NCBI GenBank assembly: GCA_001513155.1
Contig: LFSR01000047.1
Location: 1 to 45,111, forward strand
Direction: 5' to 3'
Length of the DNA stretch: 45,111 bases
Source: Syntrophomonas sp. DTU018
Lineage (GTDB): Bacteria > Bacillota > Syntrophomonadia > Syntrophomonadales > Syntrophomonadaceae
The notes under the pieces were generated by a model. That model had not been told where the DNA came from, did no database searches, and worked only from the letters and a program-made list of their open reading frames with translations. Made by a program: the position numbers and the translations under genes. This document shows, piece after piece, positions 25,498-33,674 of the stretch (its first letter is position 1; each line of letters opens with the position of its first letter).

Positions 25498-25941
25498 ATG
25501 TCAGGTTTGGTTCCTTTTAACAGATGGGGGCTCAGCAGAAGCGGTTTTGAGGATTTCTATAACCTGATTGACGACTTTTTCAGCAATACATGGATGCCCA
25601 TGAGAAGTATGATGAGGGATACTTTCCGCCTGGATATTCAGGAAAATGAACGGGAGTATTGCATTGAAGCCGAACTTCCCGGTGTGAAAAAAGAGGAAAT
25701 AAATCTGGAACTTAAAGACGACGGCCGGCTGACTATTTCCGTAGAGCGGGAGGAAAGCCTGGAGGAAGAAAAGAAGAACTATGTACACCGGGAAAGACGG
25801 TACAGCTCCATGCAGAGATCCATTTACCTGCGTGATGCCAAGACCGAAGGAGTAAAAGCCCAGCTCAAGGACGGAATTCTTAGAATAATCGTGCCCAAAG
25901 AGGAAGCCCAGGGCGGCACACACCGTATCCAAATAAGTTAA
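25498..25941 (+). CDS. Small heat-shock protein, Hsp20/alpha-crystallin family
   Basis: This 147-residue ATP-independent chaperone binds unfolding proteins. It has the alpha-crystallin core from about residue 40 to 140: FRLDIQENEREYCIEAELPGVKKEEINLEL, LTISVEREES, the RRYSSMQRSIYL strand, and the closing LKDGILRIIVPK. The C-terminal I-x-I is present as IQI. The ATG at 25498 is chosen for the AAAGGAG site 9 nt upstream; a TTG further upstream is in frame but precedes that site. The gene is under a SigA-type promoter with a perfect CIRCE operator, so HrcA control is expected, and it ends at a strong terminator. Confidence 0.95.
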   Translation: MSGLVPFNRWGLSRSGFEDFYNLIDDFFSNTWMPMRSMMRDTFRLDIQENEREYCIEAELPGVKKEEINLELKDDGRLTISVEREESLEEEKKNYVHRERRYSSMQRSIYLRDAKTEGVKAQLKDGILRIIVPKEEAQGGTHRIQIS

Positions 25942-25951
25942 TTTAACCCAG

Positions 25952-25986
25952 ACCCGTTGAATAACAATTCAACGGGTGTTTTTTTG
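25952..25986 (+). terminator. Intrinsic terminator of the hsp20 gene
   Basis: ACCCGTTGAAT pairs with ATTCAACGGGT around a short loop and is followed by a run of seven or more Ts. Confidence 0.92.
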
Positions 25987-26067
25987 CCTTTTTCTAATAT
26001 TATTGTCGAATTTAAAGAATTATTTGGTATTATTATTCTATAGTCCATAGGGAAGGAAGGTTGCCGT

Positions 26068-27231
26068 ATGGAACAGTTTAAGCTCAAGTATAATGACCGG
26101 GAGAATATTAAAGCTTTATTTATTACTCTCATGGAGACTTATCCCAATGGAGGCTGTTTCTTTTTCACCGACCGGGAAAAGGTTATTTTTAAGCAGCCAA
26201 CCGACAAGTTCGATGTGCCTGACATTAAGGTGGGCATGCAAAATAAAGCCGGGGGGATAGCAGAGATCGTCCTGGCCAAAAAAGAAGTAGTTCATCTTAG
26301 ACTTGATGCAAGCTACTACGGAGTCCCCGCGGAAGTATACGCCGGTCCGTTATGGACAGATGACGAACAGGAAATATTAGGTGTGTGGGCTTTGGCTCTG
26401 CCGATAATAGATCCAGTAACCGCAGCCTTTGAGCACTTTGCCCCTATGCTGACCGACATGTTCCCTGAAGGGGCCATGATGTATACTACCGACACTACCC
26501 ATATTACCAAAAGGCAGGGATCCAGAAAATTTGATACCCACAAGCTGCAGGTGGGCGAAAGTGTGGACAACTACCCGGTGGCCAAGAAAGCAATTCAAAC
26601 CGGGCAGCAGATTACCCAGGAACTCCCGGAGGACTTCTATGGGGTTCCCGCCATAGCCATATGCAAGCCTATAGTGGATGAAAAAGATAACAAAGTGGTG
26701 GGTATGCTGGGGGTAGCCCTGCCAAAAACCCTGGATGTGAAGCTGAGGGATATGGCCGGCAAATTAGGAGATGGATTAAATGAAGTATCCGCAGCTATGG
26801 AGCAGTTAGCCGCTTCCTCCAGTGAAATCGCGCAAAACCAGAATATGCTCAACGAAGAGATTAAAAATGTGAATCGCTTAGCCGAGGAGATTACCCAGGT
26901 TCTGGGTTTTATCAAGCAAATTGCCGATGAAACCAAAATGCTGGGCTTGAATGCGGCTATCGAGGCAGCCCGGGCAGGAGAGCAAGGCCGGGGCTTTGGT
27001 GTTGTGGCCGAGGAAATCCGCAAGCTGTCGGATGAGTCCAAAGAAACAGTTACCAGAATACGCGGATTGATCAATGAGATAGGTGAATCTTTGGCCAAAA
27101 CCAGCGAGGCTTCAGCCTCAACTTTGAAGCATGCCACCGAAGTAGCCGCTGCTAATGAAGAAACCACGGCCAGCATTGAGCAAATGGCTAATTTGGCCAA
27201 CGAACTGATGAAACTAGCCCAGCAGCTGTAG
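26068..27231 (+). CDS. Soluble methyl-accepting chemotaxis-like signalling protein
   Basis: This 387-residue protein lacks membrane segments. The first 230 residues are two similar sensor halves, each ending in a matching stretch ([20 protein letters not shown] with [28 protein letters not shown] with GMLGVALP), so the sensor is an internal duplication. The C-terminal part is a short receptor signalling hairpin with the conserved tip [20 protein letters not shown] followed by [18 protein letters not shown]. Such receptors signal to CheA/CheW from the cytoplasm. An AAGGAAGG site precedes the ATG. The ligand is unknown. Its terminator is the hairpin at 27494-27519, displaced by a repeat cassette. 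Confidence 0.88.
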   Translation: MEQFKLKYNDRENIKALFITLMETYPNGGCFFFTDREKVIFKQPTDKFDVPDIKVGMQNKAGGIAEIVLAKKEVVHLRLDASYYGVPAEVYAGPLWTDDEQEILGVWALALPIIDPVTAAFEHFAPMLTDMFPEGAMMYTTDTTHITKRQGSRKFDTHKLQVGESVDNYPVAKKAIQTGQQITQELPEDFYGVPAIAICKPIVDEKDNKVVGMLGVALPKTLDVKLRDMAGKLGDGLNEVSAAMEQLAASSSEIAQNQNMLNEEIKNVNRLAEEITQVLGFIKQIADETKMLGLNAAIEAARAGEQGRGFGVVAEEIRKLSDESKETVTRIRGLINEIGESLAKTSEASASTLKHATEVAAANEETTASIEQMANLANELMKLAQQL

Positions 27232-27285
27232 GTTCAGGTGATGGGATAAATACATACATATTAATTTGTAACTTGCAATAAAAAA

Positions 27286-27311
27286 AGGCTGATCCTTTTT
27301 CAGATCAGCCT
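27286..27311. terminator. Terminator hairpin, left copy (A-tract side)
   Basis: This is a 26-nt stem-loop (AGGCTGATC ... GATCAGCCT). An A-tract precedes it, but GAGAGTGTCAAAAAA follows where a T-tract would be expected. It is identical over all 26 nt to 27494-27519. Confidence 0.8.
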
Positions 27312-27493
27312 GAGAGTGTCAAAAAATTAGCTAAAAGAGATCGCCACGTCGCTACGCTCCTCGCGATGACATACCAAAAGGCCATCTTATGTGGCATTGC
27401 TGTGAAAATAGCTCCCAATTGTGTCATTGCGAGCCCCGGAGGGGCGTGGCAATCTCGAACGTCTAACCGCTAAAAGATTTCTTTAACAGTCTG
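27312..27493. mobile_element. REP-pair cassette between duplicated terminator hairpins (copy 2)
   Basis: This 182-bp segment has ends reading inward GAGAGTGTCAAAAAA (left) and CAGACTGTTAAAGAA (right). It contains two REP-like palindromes in opposite orientation (about 27335-27370 and 27420-27456, the second with inner stem CCCCGGAGGGG) and the module GCATTGCTGTGAAAAT between them. It is flanked by exact 26-nt copies of a terminator hairpin. The layout matches the cassette at 14626-14779. Confidence 0.6.
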
Positions 27494-27525
27494 AGGCTGA
27501 TCCTTTTTCAGATCAGCCTTTTTTA
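27494..27525 (+). terminator. Intrinsic terminator, right copy (T-tract side)
   Basis: The second copy of the AGGCTGATC/GATCAGCCT hairpin is followed by six Ts, so it is functional for the plus-strand chemoreceptor. It sits just before the convergent end of the second chemoreceptor gene. Confidence 0.85.
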
Positions 27526-27536
27526 GCTGAAAAACT

Positions 27537-29534
27537 TTACAGGGTAAACTGAGCTATCAGTTCGGTCAACTTCTCGGCATTCTCTGCCATGCGGCGGGCT
27601 GCCTGGTTGATTTCTTCCGCAGCTTTAGCGGCTACTTCGCTGCCCCGGGCAATTTCTTCAGAACCGGCGGTTGATTCTTCTATAGTAGCGCTGGTAGCCT
27701 CCAGGGAACGACTGATTTCCTGCATGGCCGTTACTACCTGGTTAACAGTTTGAGTTATCTTGTCCGTTAATTGATAAATTGCTGCACTGTCATCTTTATA
27801 CTGCTTGCCGATATCCACCATCAACCGGTAATCCCGCAAAACATTCTCGGACATAAATTCCAGGGCTGCATTGGAATTGTCAATCAGCACCCCGATGGCT
27901 TCCTGAACCTGGCGGGTGAGAGCTTGAATACTGGCAACTGCCTGGGAAGAGTCTTCCGCCAGCTTGCGTACCTCTTCAGCAACTACGGCGAAGCCCCGAC
28001 CCTGCTCACCGGCTCGGGCTGCCTCAATAGCTGCATTCAGAGCCAACAGGTTGGTCTGGTCGGCAATGCCGGCAATATTTTCAGCCAGGTGAGAAATCTG
28101 GTCTACCACCCGGGCATCAGCTATGGATTTTTCCAGCTTGGCTTGAATAGTCTCTGAAATTTCGGCAGCAGTCTGCTGGGACTGCTGGGCGCCCTCCTGT
28201 ACCCTTATGGCCCGCTTTTCGATTTCCATAGCCTGCTGCCGTCCCTGTTCAACTTCTTCTTGAAGCATATTCAGGGCGGCATTGATTTCCTCAGCGGAAG
28301 CATTTATTTGCTGGGATGATGCCGCTATTTCTTCCATTCCCGCAGCTATCTGCTGGGAAGAGGCGGCTACTTCTTCCATGGTGGAGGCTATATTTTCCCC
28401 CTGGGCGGCCAGTTCTTCGGAAGAAGCGGCTACTTCATGAGAACTGGCGGAAATAGAGTTAACCATTGCTCTTAAGTTGGTAATCATCGTTTGCAGGCTG
28501 CGGCCGGATACTCCGAATTCATCCTGGCGTTTCAATAATACCTCTTCCACTTCGCCGGTCAGGTCACCGGCAGCAACTTTGTCCAATTGCACTGCAATTC
28601 TTCTTACCCCTGTGCCCATGGTTCGGCCTATGAAATAGGTTATTATAAAGCCCAGCAGCAAAGCGACCAAAGTGGCAAGGAATATGGCGTTTCTAAGGTC
28701 TTTTACCGGTGCCAGTATTTCCCCCTGAGACACAGTGACCCCGATGGACCACTGGGTGCCGGGAATAGGGGCGTATCCCAGGTATCGTACTTCATCACTT
28801 TCTTCATATTGGCCAAAGCCTTTTTCGAAAGCCAACATCTTTTTCTCCAGTTCGGCCAGGGAGGCCAGGGATGGATCCTCTTCAGCCATCTTTATAGTGT
28901 TTTGGGCATTTATGACCAGGCTGATATTGGGATGGGCTATGGTGGTACCATCTTTATTGATAATATAGGTATAGCCTGATTCGCCGAAGGATACCTCTTT
29001 AATCATATCGCTTAACTCAAAGGAATTGCTGACGCCTACTACCACACCCTGAATTTGAGAAAGTTCATCATATATAGGTGCAGCAAAAACAAAACTTAGG
29101 GTGCCGTCCAGTCTGCTGATAATAGGATCGGACATGCCGGCTTCCCCGGATAAGGCACGTTTAAAATAATCCCGGTCGGCTATATCAATAATAGTGCCGT
29201 TGGTAAATTGGGTTTGCCCGTTCAGATCGGCTATACCCATATGTAAAAAATCCAGGCGTTGCTGTTGTTCGGCCAGGATATCAAATTGAGCTATCCAATC
29301 CAATGCCATTAAGTTAGGAATAGCAGCTATAGTGGTTACCGATTCTAAACGAGCTTTCATTTTGCTGGCCACCAGCTTGGCTCCATCCTCAGCTTTACTG
29401 GGCAACTGCTGCTCAATATTCTGAAGCAGAGCGTTGGAAGCAGTCATGTAAGATACTGCGCCTAAGCCGCCGCCGATTAATAACAACAGAGCCAGAATGT
29501 AGATTATCAATTGGGTGGTGATACTTTTGTTCAT
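27537..29534 (-). CDS. Methyl-accepting chemotaxis protein, membrane-bound (dCache-HAMP-signalling domain)
   Basis: This 665-residue receptor has a first membrane helix at about 9-28 ([21 protein letters not shown]) and a large extracellular dCache sensor at about 35-275 with [20 protein letters not shown] and [17 protein letters not shown] second helix follows at about 285-305 ([17 protein letters not shown]), then a HAMP linker and a long signalling hairpin with the tip [20 protein letters not shown]. Repeated S-Q-Q-I and A-S-S-E blocks in the coiled coil are typical methylation-bundle sequence. AGGAGGG precedes the ATG. The dCache DxR-like amine motif is not evident, so the ligand stays open. 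No CheA/CheW gene is nearby. Confidence 0.94.
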   Translation of the reverse strand: MNKSITTQLIIYILALLLLIGGGLGAVSYMTASNALLQNIEQQLPSKAEDGAKLVASKMKARLESVTTIAAIPNLMALDWIAQFDILAEQQQRLDFLHMGIADLNGQTQFTNGTIIDIADRDYFKRALSGEAGMSDPIISRLDGTLSFVFAAPIYDELSQIQGVVVGVSNSFELSDMIKEVSFGESGYTYIINKDGTTIAHPNISLVINAQNTIKMAEEDPSLASLAELEKKMLAFEKGFGQYEESDEVRYLGYAPIPGTQWSIGVTVSQGEILAPVKDLRNAIFLATLVALLLGFIITYFIGRTMGTGVRRIAVQLDKVAAGDLTGEVEEVLLKRQDEFGVSGRSLQTMITNLRAMVNSISASSHEVAASSEELAAQGENIASTMEEVAASSQQIAAGMEEIAASSQQINASAEEINAALNMLQEEVEQGRQQAMEIEKRAIRVQEGAQQSQQTAAEISETIQAKLEKSIADARVVDQISHLAENIAGIADQTNLLALNAAIEAARAGEQGRGFAVVAEEVRKLAEDSSQAVASIQALTRQVQEAIGVLIDNSNAALEFMSENVLRDYRLMVDIGKQYKDDSAAIYQLTDKITQTVNQVVTAMQEISRSLEATSATIEESTAGSEEIARGSEVAAKAAEEINQAARRMAENAEKLTELIAQFTL

Positions 29535-29709
29535 GGGTCCCTCCTAAAACTGCCAGAGTACTGGGTGTTTTATATCTTTAAAACCCTTATTCGATTTTAA
29601 ATTGGTAAATCCTCCCGTAATCGACATTATTGTTGCAAAATTTAACTAAGATTGACTATTTAGCTGCAATTTCGTCATCGGAAGCCTGGAAAAGGGTATA
29701 GAAAATATG

Positions 29710-30541
29710 CTATTTTCGATGGGCTTTTAACAGCTTGATTTCTTCTGCATATACCGGTAAGCCTCCGGGAGTTTCCAGGCAGAAGGGCAGATGGCGCAAA
29801 CGGGGATGATTGATAAGCTTGACTATGGCCTCCAGACCGATAGTACCCTGGCCGATGTTGGTATGACGGTCCTTGCGGCTGGCCAAGGGGTTCAGGCTGT
29901 CATTCAGGTGCACTGCCTTAAGTCTGGACAGGCCAATAATTTTGTCGAAGGCTTTCAAAACTCCCTCCAGGTTATTGACAATATCGTAACCAGCCGCGTA
30001 AATATGGCAGGTATCCAGGCAGACCCCTATCTTTTCCTGCAGTTTCACTCTATCCAGAATAGCAGCAATTTCCTCAAACGTGCTGCCCACTTCCGAGCCT
30101 TTGCCGGACATGGTTTCCAGCAGCACCAGGGTGTTTTGTTCCGGACGCAGGGTTTCATTGAGCAGCTGGGCTATAAGTTCAATACCAGTCTCTGCTCCCT
30201 GACCTACATGATTGCCCGGGTGAAAATTGTACAGCACTCCTGGCAAATACTCGAGATTTGCCAGATCTTCAGCTATTACCATCCGGGCAAACTCCCGCAC
30301 ATGGGGGTCAGCGGCACAGGGATTTAAGGTATAGGGGGCGTGGGCTATCAAAGGGCCGAAACTATGCTCCCGGGTCAGATCCACCAAAGCCCGGGCATCC
30401 CCGGGGTCCATTTTTTTTCGCCCGGGAGCCCCTGGGGTTACGGGTAAAGAACTGAAAAGTGCTGGCTCCTATTTTTAAGGCTTCCTCGCCCATGTGCCGG
30501 TAACCTTTGGCCGAGGAAAGATGACAACCAATGTAAAACAT
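29710..30541 (-). pseudogene. nfo: Endonuclease IV (AP endonuclease), frameshifted in an A8 run
   Basis: Endonuclease IV cleaves DNA at abasic sites with three zinc ions. All expected ligand motifs are visible in the 233-residue main frame: HAPYTLN, NFHPGNH, LLETMSGKG, CLDTCHIYAAGYD, VHLNDS, DRHTNIGQG and LETPGG. The family N-terminus is encoded just upstream in another frame, from an ATG at 30541 (RBS AAAGGAG): [20 protein letters not shown] to NPRGSRAKK. The two frames join at a run of eight A (8 T at 30411-30418 on the plus strand); seven would restore one protein of about 277 residues. It may be a mutation, a sequencing error, or expression by polymerase slippage. Confidence 0.85.
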
Positions 30542-30579
30542 TCGGAATCTCCTTTCCTGACACCATAATAAATGAACAA

Positions 30580-30610
30580 AACCTGCCCATGCTCATGTCA
30601 TGGGCGGGTT
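30580..30610 (-). terminator. Intrinsic terminator of the alcohol dehydrogenase gene
   Basis: AACCTGCCCATG and CATGGGCGGGTT pair over a 7-nt loop with one mismatch. On the minus strand the stem is followed by a T-rich run. It lies 19 bp past the dehydrogenase stop. Confidence 0.8.
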
Positions 30611-30628
30611 GGCCGTTAAACCACTTTG

Positions 30629-31786
30629 TTAGAAGCACAGTTCCAGGGCCTGGCGTACCACTTCGGGAGTGACATCCTGGTGTTCTCCCAGTCTTACCAT
30701 GTCATGAGCCCGCAGGCTGTCCAGTATTTCGGGAATATTGTCGGGAGTCAGGCCATGGTCCCGCAAATTGGTCTTCATCTGCATAATTTCAAAGAATTCC
30801 TTGGTTTTGGCGATAGCTTGAGCGATTCTTTCCTCCTCGCTGCCTTCGGTTATACCCCAGATACGCTCTCCATACTGGAGCAGCTTGGCGCGTTTTTTGT
30901 CCTTAAGGACCGTCAGCATAGCCGGAGCCAGAGCAGCCAGAGTGGCGGCATGCTCAATACCGTATAGGGCAGTTAACTCGTGACCGACCATATGGGTGGA
31001 CCAGTCCTGGGGAACTCCGGCAGCAATCAAACCATTCAAGGCCATGGTAGCACACAGCATCAGATTGGCCCGTACGTCGTAGTTCTCCGGATCTTCCAGG
31101 GCAACCGGGCCTAATTCAATTAAAGTATGCAAAATCCCTTCAGCAAAACGATCCTGCAGGCGGGCTTCCATGGGTACAGTCAGATACTGCTCGAAAACAT
31201 GCATGAAAGCATCCACCACACCGTTGCTGATCTGCTGCTTGGGCAGGGTATAGGTCTTGGTGGGATCCAGAACCGCAAACCGGGGAAATACCGCGGTAGA
31301 ATAGAAAGAAAGCTTGGCATTCATGGATTTGCGGCTGATAACTGCCCGGGGATTGGACTCCGAACCCGCTGCCGGCAGGGTTAATACAACGCCCAAAGGC
31401 AATGCCTTATTTATGCCCCTGCCGCGCCTGAGCAAAATCTCCCAGGGATCACCTTCATATACGGCACCGGCGGCAATAAATTTGGTCCCGTCAATTACCG
31501 AACCGCCTCCCACAGCCAACAGGAAATCAATCTGGTTTTTATGTACCAGTTCGATAGCCTTCATCAGGGTTTCGTAGGAGGGGTTGGGCTCGATGCCTCC
31601 GAATTCAGTAAGTTCATAGCCTTCCAGTGCGGCTTTCACTTCATCCAGGACTCCGGTTCGTTTCGCGCTGCCCCCGCCATAAGTAATGAGAACTTTGGCA
31701 CCGGCGGGAATTTCTTTGGAGATTCTGGCTATTTGTCCCTTACCGAAAATGATTTTGGTAGGATTCTCAAATATGAAATTATCCAT
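30629..31786 (-). CDS. Iron-containing alcohol dehydrogenase (BdhA/YqhD-like)
   Basis: This 385-residue group III dehydrogenase reduces aldehydes to alcohols, or the reverse, with NAD(P)H. The nucleotide-binding half has LITYGGGSAKRTGVLDEV and the loop AVGGGSVIDGTKFIAAG; the GGGS-x-D pattern suits NADPH-preferring YqhD/BdhA members. Metal ligands are in GVVDAFMHVFEQYL (Asp and His) and in HMVGHELTALYGIEHAATLAAL (two His). AAAGGAGG precedes the ATG. It is a single gene with its own terminator. A role in disposing of reducing power during fermentation is likely; the specific substrate is not readable. Confidence 0.93.
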   Translation of the reverse strand: MDNFIFENPTKIIFGKGQIARISKEIPAGAKVLITYGGGSAKRTGVLDEVKAALEGYELTEFGGIEPNPSYETLMKAIELVHKNQIDFLLAVGGGSVIDGTKFIAAGAVYEGDPWEILLRRGRGINKALPLGVVLTLPAAGSESNPRAVISRKSMNAKLSFYSTAVFPRFAVLDPTKTYTLPKQQISNGVVDAFMHVFEQYLTVPMEARLQDRFAEGILHTLIELGPVALEDPENYDVRANLMLCATMALNGLIAAGVPQDWSTHMVGHELTALYGIEHAATLAALAPAMLTVLKDKKRAKLLQYGERIWGITEGSEEERIAQAIAKTKEFFEIMQMKTNLRDHGLTPDNIPEILDSLRAHDMVRLGEHQDVTPEVVRQALELCF

Positions 31787-32043
31787 AGGCTGCCTCCTTT
31801 ACTGCACATCTCATGCGATTACAGGTACAATTATGGCTCTGATATAGCTTCCTTTAGGCTAGTCATATCAAATAACAGGTAGCGTGTCAAGGAATCTGAA
31901 AATTTAGATACAGGTCCCCCGTAAACAAGTCCTCCGGGAATCCTCCGCTGCCGTCAGAGTTTTATCCCTTTGTGTCGAATGCAGGCAAAACTGCAAGCCA
32001 AAAAAAGAATAAAATGGTAAAATACCTTTCAAGGAGGGATACT

Positions 32044-32442
32044 ATGATTCAATGGAAAGAAAGCTATCGTCTGGGAATAGAAGAAATCGACAATCAGCAC
32101 AAAAAACTGTTTGAGATCGCCAACCGGGCTTACGAACTGCTGAAAAATGAAATGCTGGTTGATAAATACGACCACATCGTCAGTATTATTGAGGAACTGC
32201 GGGACTATGCCAAGTATCACTTTCAGTATGAGGAAGACTACATGGAAAAGATCAATTACAGAAAGCGGCTGTCCCACAAGGTGATTCATAATGATTTCGT
32301 TGAGAAAATGAATGAAATAAATCTGGATCAGGTAGATGAAAACCAGGATCAATACTTGATGAATATCCTGGATTTTGTAGTACAGTGGATCGAACAGCAT
32401 ATACTAGGAACAGACAAGCTCTACGCCACAGAGAATCAGTAG
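32044..32442 (+). CDS. Bacteriohemerythrin
   Basis: This 132-residue four-helix protein binds a di-iron centre and oxygen. The family ligands are visible: the first His in GIEEIDNQHKKLFEIAN, YHFQYEEDYMEKINY with His and Glu, HKVIHNDF with two His, and the last in QWIEQHILGTDK with His and Asp. Length matches single-domain bacteriohemerythrins. The ATG at 32044 has AAGGAGGG close upstream; the open frame continues upstream without another good site. In anaerobes these proteins are thought to store or scavenge oxygen. Confidence 0.93.
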   Translation: MIQWKESYRLGIEEIDNQHKKLFEIANRAYELLKNEMLVDKYDHIVSIIEELRDYAKYHFQYEEDYMEKINYRKRLSHKVIHNDFVEKMNEINLDQVDENQDQYLMNILDFVVQWIEQHILGTDKLYATENQ

Positions 32443-32537
32443 CTGGACCGCTGCCATTGCGGCGAAATTGACTCTTGCCTGAACATAGCGGAGGCTTGGG
32501 CTTCCGTTGAACACCGTCTGAAAAGGCCATATAAAGG

Positions 32538-32653
32538 GATCGCCACGTGGCTGAATGACTGGCCTTGACACAACCCAAAGCCATCATGTGGGTAATTGCT
32601 GGGAAAATGACTTTGCTGTGTCATCGCGGGGGGCGCAGCGACGTGGCGATCTC
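32538..32653. repeat. Degraded REP-like repeat pair
   Basis: A left-type end (CCGTCTGAAAAGGCC, 32513-32527) is followed by GGGATCGCCACGTGGCTG and, farther on, by an inverted REP (TGTCATCGCG ... GACGTGGCGATCTC, about 32621-32653). Between them is a GGTAATTGCTGGGAAAATG module. A GC-rich hairpin (CGGAGGCTTGGGCTTCCG, 32489-32506) lies before the left end. It may be a fourth, decayed copy of the terminator-associated cassette; no right-hand hairpin copy is seen. Confidence 0.55.
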
Positions 32654-32736
32654 GCCGGCAAGCCCGGACACCATATCTTCGGAGCATTATAACAAAGCTA
32701 TTCAGCAATAAATTCATTAAGCAAGGATGAAGCAGC

Positions 32737-33591
32737 ATGAGCAATAACAATCATCGATCCAACCCCAATTGGCCACCCCTGCAGTTTGACCAGATCGGTC
32801 CGGCAGAACTTATCGGCGAGGGATTCCTTTTTACGGAAGGACCGCTATGGAACCGGGAGCAGGGCTTCCTGCTCTTCAGTGATATAAGCGGCAATACCAT
32901 TTACAAGTGGGTTCTCCCCGACACCCTGGAAATTCTGCGGCGGCCCAGCAATTATGCCAATGGCCTGGCTTACGACCGGCACGGCAACCTTCTCGCCGCT
33001 GAGCATGGCGCTCGCCGGGTGAGCCGCTTGACTCCTGACGGCCGTTTGGAAACACTGGCTGATAATTACCAGGGCAGAAAGTTTCATTCCCCTAATGATA
33101 TCGCCGTCCGATCCGATAACACTATTTATTTTACCGACCCCCCTTATGGCTTAGGGCGCCGGCCCCCCGAACTGCCCTTCATGGGGCTCTATCGTGTTGA
33201 CCCATCAGGAAAGCTCCACCTGGAAGGTGAGTACGATCAGTATCCCAATGGATTAGCCTTTTCACCTGATGAAAAAACCCTTTACCTGGCTTTAACCGAA
33301 GGGGATGAAGTAGTGGCCATGGACGTGGCCGATGACGGATCCACCAGCCGTGTACGTTCTTTTGCCCGGGTGCCTTATCCGGACGGCATGGCTGTGGACC
33401 TGGCCGGAAACATATACGTAGCAGGGGAAGATGGTGTAGCGGTGTTAACCCCGGACGGAACTCAACTGGGTACCATTATCACCCAGCGTATGCCGGCCAA
33501 TTGTACCTTTGCCGGACCGGAAGGCAATTGGCTCATTATCACCGCCCGGGACCAACTGTACCGGGTGCTGGTTCCCATACCTGGCTTCTAA
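32737..33591 (+). CDS. SMP-30/gluconolactonase/LRE family protein
   Basis: This 284-residue six-bladed beta-propeller belongs to the SMP-30/gluconolactonase family of metal-dependent lactonases. Conserved parts are FTEGPLWNREQGFLLFSDI with the metal-binding Glu, SNYANGLAYDRHGNLLAAEH, HSPNDIAVRSDNTIYFTDPPYG with the Asn-Asp metal site, and YPNGLAFSPDEKTLYLA. There is no signal peptide. Substrate may be a sugar lactone but is not shown. AAGGATG precedes the ATG. It is convergent with the secreted protein gene that follows. Confidence 0.88.
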   Translation: MSNNNHRSNPNWPPLQFDQIGPAELIGEGFLFTEGPLWNREQGFLLFSDISGNTIYKWVLPDTLEILRRPSNYANGLAYDRHGNLLAAEHGARRVSRLTPDGRLETLADNYQGRKFHSPNDIAVRSDNTIYFTDPPYGLGRRPPELPFMGLYRVDPSGKLHLEGEYDQYPNGLAFSPDEKTLYLALTEGDEVVAMDVADDGSTSRVRSFARVPYPDGMAVDLAGNIYVAGEDGVAVLTPDGTQLGTIITQRMPANCTFAGPEGNWLIITARDQLYRVLVPIPGF

Positions 33592-33627
33592 CTGCCAGGC
33601 TGGCATTAGCGCCAGTAGGTAAGGAGG

Positions 33628-33643
33628 CGACGGCTCTGCCGTC
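33628..33643. terminator. Small hairpin between convergent genes
   Basis: CGACGGC-TCT-GCCGTCC forms a six- to seven-base stem in the 83-bp gap between the convergent SMP-30-like and secreted-protein genes. It lacks a clear T-tract, so terminator function is only possible. Confidence 0.35.
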
Positions 33644-33674
33644 CTGCACCAGGCCCACCTTGCCCCGTTGTTGC

